Origin: a virus
DNA: 20,116 bases
IMG/VR virus record: IMGVR_UViG_3300010354_000901
Location: 1 to 20,116 of that record
Direction: 5' to 3' (one strand)
Position 1 is the stretch's first letter, and every line of letters begins with the position of its first letter. The notes beneath the pieces were generated by a model. That model ran no database searches. It was not told the DNA's origin and saw only the letters and a list, made by a program, of their open reading frames with translations. The position numbers and the translations under genes are program-made. Shown one piece after another: positions 1-4,258 of this stretch.

Positions 1-117
1 ACCGCCCGCCGCATCCTGGAGAACCTGGAGCACGATGACCTGATGGACGCCGACGACTATGATCGCCGCCGTGCCCTGCGGGACGGTTGGGGGACCGCAC
101 ACTGGGATGGGCGCTGA
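1..117 (+). CDS. C-terminal end of an unidentified GC-rich gene (partial)
   Basis: Reading frame 1 is open from the window edge to a TGA at 115-117 and gives 38 residues. The translation is rich in Asp, Arg and Glu and ends in GTAHWDGR. Codons are GC-rich (ACC, GCC, CGC, CTG), in keeping with the local composition. I do not recognise the family. The frame is preferred over the overlapping one that starts at 59 because the stop is followed directly by a promoter-like element (127-152) and a separate downstream start at 164. The true start lies outside the window, so length and function cannot be judged. Confidence 0.5.
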   Translation, partial: TARRILENLEHDDLMDADDYDRRRALRDGWGTAHWDGR

Positions 118-126
118 CCCCCCCGC

Positions 127-152
127 TACCGACTACAATTCTCTCAGTTCAC
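127..152 (+). promoter_or_regulatory. Promoter/leader element, copy 1
   Basis: The pattern TACC-N3-TA-N2-ATTC-N3-CAGTTCAC occurs here and again at 361-386, with every spacing identical (18 of 26 positions match). The segment TACAAT (134-139) resembles a sigma70 -10 box, which would put the transcript start at or near CAGTTCAC. The motif ends 11 nt before the ATG at 164. A -35 box is unclear: CTGACC at 114-119 is only 14 bp from the -10. Function is inferred from the repetition and the position. Confidence 0.5.
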
Positions 153-163
153 CACCCCCCATC

Positions 164-328
164 ATGCTGAACGGAACCATCGCCACCGCCTTTGACGACC
201 TGACCACCTTCCAACTGATGGAGTGGTTAGATGAGGGCAACCCCACCGCTAAGGAGCAGCGGGTCATCCTGAGGGAACTGGCATCCCGCCAGCAGCGCCT
301 GGAAGCAATCGCTGATCTGCTCTGGTGA
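164..328 (+). CDS. Small hypothetical protein, 54 aa
   Basis: This is a 54-residue acidic, probably helical protein containing the segments TTFQLMEWLDEGNP and QRVILRELASRQQRLEAIADLL. No membrane segment, cysteine pair or catalytic motif is visible, and I do not recognise the family. The start at 164 is chosen over an in-frame ATG at 59 for two reasons. The upstream 35 codons would overlap the end of the preceding gene and run through the promoter-like element at 127-152. The ATG at 164 also lies at the same distance (11 nt) from the CAGTTCAC motif as the next gene's ATG. There is no Shine-Dalgarno sequence. A GC-rich hairpin begins 7 nt after the stop. The gene appears to be a single transcription unit with its own promoter and hairpin. 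Confidence 0.55.
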   Translation: MLNGTIATAFDDLTTFQLMEWLDEGNPTAKEQRVILRELASRQQRLEAIADLLW

Positions 329-335
329 CCTCTAT

Positions 336-359
336 GGGGCGGGGTTGACCTCCCGCCCC
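336..359 (+). terminator. GC-rich hairpin after the 54-aa gene
   Basis: GGGGCGGG (336-343) pairs perfectly with CCCGCCCC (352-359) across an 8-nt loop. It starts 7 nt after the stop codon, but no T-run follows, so it may be a weak terminator or an mRNA 3'-end stabiliser. The loop contains TTGACC (345-350), which is also a good -35 box for the promoter at 368-373, so hairpin and promoter are interleaved. Confidence 0.5.
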
Positions 360-386
360 TTACCCTGTAGGATTCCACCAGTTCAC
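345..386 (+). promoter_or_regulatory. Sigma70-type promoter and leader element, copy 2
   Basis: TTGACC (345-350) and TAGGAT (368-373) are separated by exactly 17 bp, a canonical sigma70 layout. The region 361-386 repeats the pattern seen at 127-152 (TACC-N3-TA-N2-ATTC-N3-CAGTTCAC) with identical spacing. CAGTTCAC (379-386) ends 11 nt before the ATG at 398. The predicted transcript start falls in or beside CAGTTCAC, giving a leader of about 17 nt without a Shine-Dalgarno sequence. Confidence 0.55.
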
Positions 387-397
387 ACCCGAACCCG

Positions 398-784
398 ATG
401 CCTGCCACCTTCGAAACCCTGACCCACACTTGCGACCGCTGCGATGGTAAGGGTCGCCTTCCACACTACGCGCACGTTGCCAGCGGCGTTTGTTTCGCCT
501 GCCAGGGTTCTGGCACTCTGTCGCAACGTGTTCGGACTGATGGGACTGTGATGACCTCCTTGGAAGTGTTCAAACGTGATGGGCAGTTCGCTTACGCTTC
601 CCACCGCAAGACTATCCTCACTGACAACAAAGAATGGGGCAAATGTTTGCTCGCTTTAGAGTTAGATCATGAGGATGCGCGTCTCATGTGGCAGTTACTT
701 AAGGGTGAAAAAAACACACACCTAAGTGTTACTGAGATTCGCAGTGATGGTGGAGAAGATACAAAGATCTATCAGTCTTGGTAG
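398..784 (+). CDS. Double CxxCxGxG zinc-finger protein, 128 aa
   Basis: Two CxxCxGxG motifs lie near the N terminus: C12/C15 followed by G17 and G19, and C32/C35 followed by G37 and G39. This is the Zn-binding signature of DnaJ-type zinc fingers, so a structural zinc bound by four cysteines is likely. No J-domain HPD motif is present, so it is not a DnaJ chaperone. Stand-alone fingers of this type occur as small phage and bacterial proteins of unknown role. The remainder (about 50-128) has a mixed alpha/beta look and no recognised motif. G+C content falls along the gene, from clearly GC-rich at the 5' end to about 42-43% over the last 120 bases, so it lies in the transition toward the AT-rich part of the window. 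It has its own promoter element upstream and a hairpin 9 nt after the stop. Confidence 0.65.
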   Translation: MPATFETLTHTCDRCDGKGRLPHYAHVASGVCFACQGSGTLSQRVRTDGTVMTSLEVFKRDGQFAYASHRKTILTDNKEWGKCLLALELDHEDARLMWQLLKGEKNTHLSVTEIRSDGGEDTKIYQSW

Positions 785-1031
785 TTAGTTAGTGGGCGGC
801 AGTTAGGTATACTCTGCCGCCCCTATTCGTGCGTGTTTTGCAGTCCTTATGGGTCGGGGGGGCGCGCCGGGCGTGATCATGGGTTAAAATCGATGGGTCC
901 CAGTAACCTACAACGAGCCAGAATCGAGAAGTAAATATAAGACTCAAATAAAAAAATTTTTCCGGTCACACAAACATCAAAAAATAAAAATGCCTATATA
1001 AAAACGAAAAAAGAAATTAAACAATAATGAA
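785..1031. other. Gene-free segment holding the composition boundary
   Basis: No credible reading frame is present; the longest frame from the ATG at 849 ends after 12 codons. The segment holds the hairpin at 794-822, then a very GC-rich run (851-874) that contains the palindrome GGCGCGCC (861-868). From about 930 on the sequence is almost entirely A/T, including an A-run followed by a T-run (951-961). A TAAAAT (885-890) could be a -10 box, but I see no matching -35. The segment separates GC-rich genes from AT-rich phage genes. Confidence 0.6.
794..822 (+). terminator. GC-rich hairpin after the zinc-finger gene
   Basis: GGGCGGCAG (794-802) pairs perfectly with CTGCCGCCC (814-822) around an 11-nt loop. 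It begins 9 nt after the TAG at 782-784. Only a weak TTTT occurs further on (836-839), so it is either an imperfect intrinsic terminator or a 3'-end stabilising hairpin. Its placement matches that of the hairpin at 336-359. Confidence 0.55.
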
Positions 1032-1205
1032 ATGAAAAAAAATTCCGGAGAAAATATTCAATCACTACAAGTTGACCCAATTAATGGAGATTATTATATA
1101 ATCATTCCAGAGTGGATTGTAAATGAATTAGATTGGTACGAAGATAGTCAAATTAAACTTGTAACCGAAGGAAAAGAACTTGTACTTTCAGAAAAAAATG
1201 AGTGA
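1032..1205 (+). CDS. AbrB-like small protein, 57 aa
   Basis: This short gene reads from the ATG at 1032 to the TGA at 1203-1205. The core DPINGDYYIIIPEWIVNELD followed by WYEDSQIKL and a strand-like tail has the look of a swapped-hairpin SpoVT/AbrB-type domain: a short strand, a Pro, a helix ending in LxW, then two strands. Proteins with this 'EWIVNELDWYE' signature are, from memory, common small proteins in T4-like cyanophages. A DNA-binding role is inferred from the fold resemblance only. No clear Shine-Dalgarno sequence is visible. Its last 8 bases overlap the start of the next gene (ATGAGTGA), so the two are probably translationally coupled. Confidence 0.7.
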   Translation: MKKNSGENIQSLQVDPINGDYYIIIPEWIVNELDWYEDSQIKLVTEGKELVLSEKNE

Positions 1206-1389
1206 AAAAATTTATCACATATACTTGGACAACAAATGCTTATATCATTCATTAAATGAAGAGGAATTTAAATTAACTTGGAAAATGATCTCAGAGTTTC
1301 TTTCAATAACCGATGAAGAAAAACTAGAAGGTCTTTCATATGAGGAAGTTGCAATGTCTAAAGAAGTTATGCTGAATTCCTCCCATTGA
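1198..1389 (+). CDS. 'YHIY' family cyanophage mini-protein, 63 aa (copy 1)
   Basis: The start is set at MSEK (1198), which overlaps the previous stop as ATGAGTGA, rather than at an earlier in-frame ATG at 1180 inside the preceding gene. The N-terminal half, KIYHIYLDNKCLYHSLNEEE, followed by FKLTW, matches the layout of the 56-aa product at 2207 (YHIY, six to seven residues, then a basic/Tyr turn, LSEED). The two are divergent paralogues. The C-terminal half contains GLSYEEVA. Predicted structure is two strands followed by helices. Similar proteins are, from memory, frequent in T4-like cyanophages with no known function. The TGA stop lies inside the -35 box of the promoter at 1386-1414. Confidence 0.7.
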   Translation: MSEKIYHIYLDNKCLYHSLNEEEFKLTWKMISEFLSITDEEKLEGLSYEEVAMSKEVMLNSSH

Positions 1390-1414
1390 CAACTGACTAT
1401 ATACTTGGTATGAT
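1386..1414 (+). promoter_or_regulatory. Consensus sigma70 promoter upstream of the glycosyltransferase
   Basis: TTGACA (1386-1391), a 17-bp spacer and TATGAT (1409-1414) give a near-perfect host sigma70 promoter. The start would fall near 1421, about 17 nt before the ATG at 1438. The -35 box contains the stop codon of the upstream gene. In T4-like phages a strong host-type promoter usually means early transcription, so the gene downstream is probably expressed earlier than the wedge genes. Confidence 0.65.
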
Positions 1415-1437
1415 ACTGATGTAAAGTTTATTCAATT

Positions 1438-2202
1438 ATGGCTAAAGGATTTACTGTAAAAGCAAAATCGCCAATTTCTGGTTCCAGCACTAGCGAACCT
1501 GAATGGGATTATAACTTGGCAAAGGAGATGGTTAGAGGGAAGTCTGTAGTTTTTTGCTTACCCGGAAGAACTGTCTCATACAATTACTTAAAGAACTTTG
1601 TACAACTGTGCTTCGACTTGGTGCAGGCTGGCGCCAGCATCCAAATTTCGCAAGATTATTCATCAATGGTTAATTTTGCAAGATGTAAGTGCTTAGGTGC
1701 AAATGTTCTCAGAGGACCAGACCAAATTCCCTGGGACGGAAAACTGAATTATGATTGGCAACTATGGATTGATTCGGATATTATGTTTAATACCGATAAA
1801 TTCTGGCAATTGATTTTGATGGACAAAGATATCGCTGCAGGATGGTATTGCACCGAAGACGGGCAAACAACCTCAGTCGCCCATTGGTTAGAAGAAGATG
1901 ATTTCCGCAATAATGGCGGTGTGATGAATCACGAAACTTTGGAGAGTATTTCCAAGCGTCGTAAGCCATTCACAGTTGATTATACAGGATTTGGTTGGCT
2001 TCTCATTAAGAATGGAGTATTTGAACATCCAGAAATGAAGTATCCTTGGTTTGCTCCAAAGATGCAAGTTTTTGAATCTGGACAAGTACAAGATATGTGT
2101 GGAGAAGATGTGTCATTCTGTCTAGATGCAAAAGACGCTGGATTTGAAATTTGGTGTGACCCTCGTGTAAGAGTTGGTCACGAAAAGACAAGAGTTATTT
2201 GA
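1438..2202 (+). CDS. GT-A fold glycosyltransferase-like protein, 254 aa
   Basis: The protein has the outline of a family 2-like GT-A glycosyltransferase. It has an N-terminal strand that opens the nucleotide-binding fold (KSVVFCLPGRTVS, about 35-47). The metal-binding DxD appears as D112-S-D114 in WIDSDIMF. A GED at 222-224 lies in a position typical of the catalytic acidic region. A C-terminal WCDPRVRVGHEKT (239-251) includes the His common to this group. There is no signal peptide or membrane segment, so it should be cytosolic. The substrate is not readable from sequence; phage enzymes of this type can modify virion proteins, DNA or host surface sugars. A consensus sigma70 promoter sits just upstream, and the small gene at 2207 follows after 4 bp. 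Confidence 0.8.
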   Translation: MAKGFTVKAKSPISGSSTSEPEWDYNLAKEMVRGKSVVFCLPGRTVSYNYLKNFVQLCFDLVQAGASIQISQDYSSMVNFARCKCLGANVLRGPDQIPWDGKLNYDWQLWIDSDIMFNTDKFWQLILMDKDIAAGWYCTEDGQTTSVAHWLEEDDFRNNGGVMNHETLESISKRRKPFTVDYTGFGWLLIKNGVFEHPEMKYPWFAPKMQVFESGQVQDMCGEDVSFCLDAKDAGFEIWCDPRVRVGHEKTRVI

Positions 2203-2206
2203 ACTT

Positions 2207-2377
2207 ATGACAGTATCACACGAAAAATATCACATATACTGCAAAGGTCGCAGAATTTATTCCGATCTTTCAGAAGAGGATTATTTGAATGTGATGGAAG
2301 ATTTAGCGCAAGAGTATTATGAAAATGGAACTCCTGCACCTCATGAATTACAAACTGAAATTATACAAGGAGATTAA
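2207..2377 (+). CDS. 'YHIY' family cyanophage mini-protein, 56 aa (copy 2)
   Basis: The start is set at MTVSHEK (2207), 4 bp after the stop of the glycosyltransferase. An earlier in-frame ATG at 2174 lies inside that gene. The core EKYHIYCKGRRIYSDLSEED aligns with KIYHIYLDNKCLYHSLNEEE of the 63-aa protein at 1198, so this is a second member of the same small family. It is followed by a helix (YLNVMEDLAQEYYENG) and a short acidic tail. It has no cysteine pair, membrane segment or known catalytic motif. Function is unknown. The two copies flank the glycosyltransferase, which suggests duplication within the accessory block. Confidence 0.7.
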   Translation: MTVSHEKYHIYCKGRRIYSDLSEEDYLNVMEDLAQEYYENGTPAPHELQTEIIQGD

Positions 2378-2382
2378 GTCTT

Positions 2383-2538
2383 ATGGCAGTTAAAGCAAAA
2401 GGTGGATTGAACAAGCACAGTTCTTATGTACCAGGTCCTCCGAAGAAAACAAGACAAGGAGATGGTGATGGAACCAAATACGCTTCTACTTCTCGTAATA
2501 AAGCACGTAAAAAATATAGAGGACAAGGTAAAGGTTGA
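2383..2538 (+). CDS. Basic glycine-rich small protein, 51 aa
   Basis: This short gene reads from the ATG at 2383 to the TGA at 2536-2538. AAGGAG (2367-2372) lies 10 nt upstream as a Shine-Dalgarno sequence. The product is highly basic and low in hydrophobic residues: MAVKAKGGLNKHSSYVPGPP at the N terminus, and a Lys/Arg/Gly tail ending ARKKYRGQGKG. It is likely disordered and may bind nucleic acid, as many small basic peptides do. From memory, similar proteins occur in T4-like cyanophages. No function is known. Its stop overlaps the next start as TGATG, implying translational coupling to the 196-aa gene. Confidence 0.7.
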   Translation: MAVKAKGGLNKHSSYVPGPPKKTRQGDGDGTKYASTSRNKARKKYRGQGKG

Positions 2539-3128
2539 TGTATCACCTAGATGGTAATGATGAATGGAATAGTATTCATCCATCTGACCTCTGGGTTTAC
2601 AATAAACTTTTTTTAAGTCGGGTTTTGGGTTATACATGTGGTCCTTCAGGGACTACTGTTCCCAAATCCGACTTTTATATTGTTCGCCCATCATTCAATT
2701 TATTGGGTATGGGTCGATTAGCTCGTAAAGAATGGATAGAAAATCATACAGATCATATACATCCTGCAGAATTTTGGTGTGAAGTTTTTACAGGAGAACA
2801 TTTAAGTGTCGATTTTCATCATGAAGAGTCAGAATTAGTTGTTTTAGGGACTAGAGATAGTGATGATCCTTATTATAAGTGGAAAAAATGGGAAAAAATT
2901 GAAAAAAAAGTAGAATTTCCTGAAATTTTAAAAAATTTAAAGGGTAATTATGAATACATTAATTGTGAATTTATTGGTAATAAACTTATAGAAGTTCATT
3001 TCCGCCAAAATCCAGATTTTAGATACAATAATTCAGTAGCAATACCTGTCTGGGACAATGAAAAAATAGATAATATGACTTTTATTGAAGATATTGATTA
3101 TTGTAGAAAGGGTTTTTACGTCAGATAA
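2538..3128 (+). CDS. Conserved phage protein of unknown function, 196 aa
   Basis: The ATG at 2538 is chosen because it overlaps the stop of the preceding gene (TGATG). Recognisable stretches are HPSDLWVYNKLFLSRVLGYT (about 17-36), then VPKSDFYIVRPSFNLLGMGR (about 43-62), and FWCEVFTGEHLSVDFHHEE (about 80-98). The order 'IVRP...GMG...E.F.GEHLSVD' recalls phage proteins that I have seen described only as hypothetical. An ATP-grasp-like arrangement is conceivable, but no confident active site is visible. The second half is Lys/Glu-rich and less distinctive. There is no signal peptide or membrane segment. The gene stop lies inside the late promoter core (3124-3131) that precedes speD. Confidence 0.65.
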   Translation: MYHLDGNDEWNSIHPSDLWVYNKLFLSRVLGYTCGPSGTTVPKSDFYIVRPSFNLLGMGRLARKEWIENHTDHIHPAEFWCEVFTGEHLSVDFHHEESELVVLGTRDSDDPYYKWKKWEKIEKKVEFPEILKNLKGNYEYINCEFIGNKLIEVHFRQNPDFRYNNSVAIPVWDNEKIDNMTFIEDIDYCRKGFYVR

Positions 3129-3131
3129 ATA
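3124..3131 (+). promoter_or_regulatory. T4-like late promoter core upstream of speD
   Basis: GATAAATA matches the NATAAATA core of T4-like late promoters and includes the stop codon of the upstream gene. It ends 35 nt before the speD ATG at 3167. The surroundings are AT-rich, so chance occurrence is possible. Position in a gene junction, and the two further copies at 3815 and 18486 that also sit in gene junctions, support it. Confidence 0.45.
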
Positions 3132-3166
3132 TTTTTTTAAAATATTTTAAATTGGATAAATTTTCA

Positions 3167-3493
3167 ATGGGCAAACACCTTCTATTAGAGGTGTATGATG
3201 TAAACTTTAATCTCCTAAACGATAGTGTTGCCCTTCAAGCAGTGATGGAAAATGGAATTCATCGCGCAAAAATGACAATTTTAAATGTATATCAACACTG
3301 CTTTATTCCTCAAGGATGTACAATAGTAATCACTCTTGCTGAAAGTCATGTGTCTTGCCATACATGGCCTGAAAATGGATGTATTGCCGTCGATGTATAT
3401 ACTTGTGGTGAAGGAAATCCACGCTTAATCGCAATTGAAATTTTAAAATATTTAAATTCAGATAATTATAGTATTAGAGAATTATATCGTTAA
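3167..3493 (+). CDS. speD: S-adenosylmethionine decarboxylase proenzyme, 108 aa
   Basis: SpeD makes decarboxylated S-adenosylmethionine, the aminopropyl donor for spermidine synthesis, in the cytosol. This is the short bacterial/archaeal class that cleaves itself to form a pyruvoyl group. The core LAESHVSCHTWPENG and AVDVYTCGEG are clear. The cleavage site is E59-S60, with His65 and Cys80 as the other catalytic residues. These match Ser63, His68 and Cys83 of the Thermotoga enzyme with a constant offset of three. Length is a little short of cellular enzymes (about 120-130 aa) but typical for phage copies. The ATG at 3167 is preferred to a TTG at 3152. SpeD is a known auxiliary metabolic gene in cyanophages. 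All expected active-site residues are present, so it is probably functional. Confidence 0.9.
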   Translation: MGKHLLLEVYDVNFNLLNDSVALQAVMENGIHRAKMTILNVYQHCFIPQGCTIVITLAESHVSCHTWPENGCIAVDVYTCGEGNPRLIAIEILKYLNSDNYSIRELYR

Positions 3494-3501
3494 ATAGGAA
3501 T

Positions 3502-3521
3502 AGGGAGATAGCAACCTCCTT
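3502..3521 (+). other. Small stem with an anti-Shine-Dalgarno-like arm
   Basis: AGGGAG (3502-3507) can pair with CTCCTT (3516-3521) with one G-U pair around an 8-nt loop. The arm CTCCT (3516-3520) is also complementary to the AGGAG ribosome binding site at 3552-3556, so the leader has two competing pairings. This is a reading of the sequence only; stability was not calculated. Confidence 0.35.
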
Positions 3522-3531
3522 TCAAAAAAAG

Positions 3532-3555
3532 TTCTGTTTTGCACTCAAAACAGGA
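3532..3555 (+). promoter_or_regulatory. Hairpin that overlaps the ribosome binding site of the 83-aa gene
   Basis: CTGTTTTG (3534-3541) pairs perfectly with CAAAACAG (3546-3553) around the loop CACT. It can extend by a T-G and a T-A pair to 3532-3555. The 3' arm contains most of the Shine-Dalgarno AGGAG (3552-3556), which lies 5 nt before the ATG at 3562. The hairpin could hide the ribosome binding site, act as an mRNA end stabiliser after processing, or serve as a protein-binding translational operator as known for some T4 mRNAs. No T-run follows it, so a terminator is less likely. Confidence 0.5.
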
Positions 3556-3561
3556 GCTAAA

Positions 3562-3813
3562 ATGTCCAATTTACCGGTAGATAGAAATCAATCTTACATG
3601 TATCAAATGTGGGGTACTAAATCATTAGTAACTGATTATACTAGTTTAAAATCTGAAAATGTAACACTTCAGGAAATTATGCATGATGATATTGCAAAAA
3701 ATCATCATTATCTGAAAGAACAGTCAAAACTACATCAAAAAATTAGAAACCAAGATGATTATGATGATTGGGAGTATGGAACCGAACCCAATTATGGAGT
3801 TTCTTGGAAATAA
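3562..3813 (+). CDS. Hypothetical protein with a helical, coiled-coil-like centre, 83 aa
   Basis: The ATG at 3562 has a good Shine-Dalgarno (AGGAG, 5 nt spacing). The N terminus has MYQMWGTKSLVTDY. The middle (about 27-64) is predicted helical with Leu/Ile spacing, as in LKSENVTLQEIMHDDIAKNH, followed by YLKEQSKLHQKI, which looks like a short coiled coil. The tail is acidic and aromatic (DDYDDWEYGTEPNYG). It is a soluble small protein with no catalytic motif. It lies directly before the late promoter of gene 25, so it could be a structural accessory or chaperone. That is inference from position; I do not recognise a characterised homologue. Confidence 0.7.
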   Translation: MSNLPVDRNQSYMYQMWGTKSLVTDYTSLKSENVTLQEIMHDDIAKNHHYLKEQSKLHQKIRNQDDYDDWEYGTEPNYGVSWK

Positions 3814-3814
3814 T

Positions 3815-3822
3815 CATAAATA
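3815..3822 (+). promoter_or_regulatory. T4-like late promoter core upstream of gene 25
   Basis: CATAAATA fits the NATAAATA core reported for T4-like cyanophage late promoters. It lies just after the stop of the 83-aa gene and 24 nt before the ATG of gene 25, as expected for the first gene of the wedge operon. Confidence 0.6.
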
Positions 3823-3846
3823 ACTGAAGAAAAAAATCTTGTCCAA

Positions 3847-4257
3847 ATGGCGATTAATCCAATTACAAGGATATCCAGATCATTTAAAGATATTAGTTTA
3901 TCTTTTGAACCGCATCCAGTAACTAAGGATTTATCTATTCTAAAGAATGAAAGAGCTATTATAAGATCTGTTCGAAATATTGTAGAAACAATACCAACCG
4001 AAAGATTTTTTAATCCAGATTTTGGTTCAGATGTAAGATCAAGTTTATTTGGAATTGTTGATTTTGCAACAGTTTCAATTATAGAAGATCAAATTAAAAC
4101 TTGTATTGATCTTTACGAACCAAGAGTAGAAAATGTGAAAGTAATAGTAAATCCAGAAATAGATGATAATGCTTTAGAAGTTACTGTCATTTTTGACATC
4201 ATTGGGCAAGATTTTCCAACACAAGAATTTACTTTCATCTTAGAGGCAACGAGATAA
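3847..4257 (+). CDS. gp25: Baseplate wedge protein gp25 (gpW/gp25 family), 136 aa
   Basis: In T4, gp25 is a small wedge protein near the tail tube and sheath. Its fold resembles that of sheath-initiator and T6SS TssE proteins. The family signature is visible as a mid-protein IVETIPTERFFNPDFGSDVR (about 44-63) followed by the conserved LYEPRVENVKV (about 94-104), which contains the EPR turn. A final beta-rich stretch follows. Length matches T4 gp25 (132 aa) closely. A late promoter core lies 24 nt upstream. The next gene, gp6, begins 1 bp after the stop, so translation is probably coupled. This gene order is standard in T4-like cyanophages. Identification is firm. Confidence 0.93.
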   Translation: MAINPITRISRSFKDISLSFEPHPVTKDLSILKNERAIIRSVRNIVETIPTERFFNPDFGSDVRSSLFGIVDFATVSIIEDQIKTCIDLYEPRVENVKVIVNPEIDDNALEVTVIFDIIGQDFPTQEFTFILEATR

Positions 4258-4258
4258 A

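Noticed and set aside
59-163. N-terminal extension of the 54-aa gene from an ATG at 59
   Set aside because: It overlaps the end of the preceding frame and runs through the promoter-like element at 127-152. The ATG at 164 has the same spacing to CAGTTCAC as the next gene's start.
133-604. Minus-strand open frames in the GC-rich block
   Set aside because: They lie opposite better-supported + strand genes, have Arg/Ser-rich shadow compositions and show no recognisable motifs.
849-887. Possible tiny gene starting at ATG 849
   Set aside because: Only 12 codons, Gly-rich because of the GC-rich run, with no ribosome binding site.
885-908. A third copy of the CAGTTCAC promoter element (TAAAAT then CAGTAACC)
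   Set aside because: Spacing is 10 instead of 5 bases, the motif is changed at several positions and there is no ATG at the expected distance.
3127-3147. AT-only inverted repeat (AAATATTTT with AAAATATTT) before speD as a terminator
   Set aside because: A 9-bp stem without G or C is weak, and such repeats are expected by chance in this AT-rich DNA. It also overlaps the proposed late promoter.
3152-3166. TTG start for speD, adding five residues
   Set aside because: Family members begin at MGKHLLLE-type sequence, and the ATG at 3167 gives the expected offset of catalytic residues.
3489-3496. GTTAAATA as another late promoter for the 83-aa gene
   Set aside because: It misses the NATAAATA core at one key position and AT-rich background makes near matches common.
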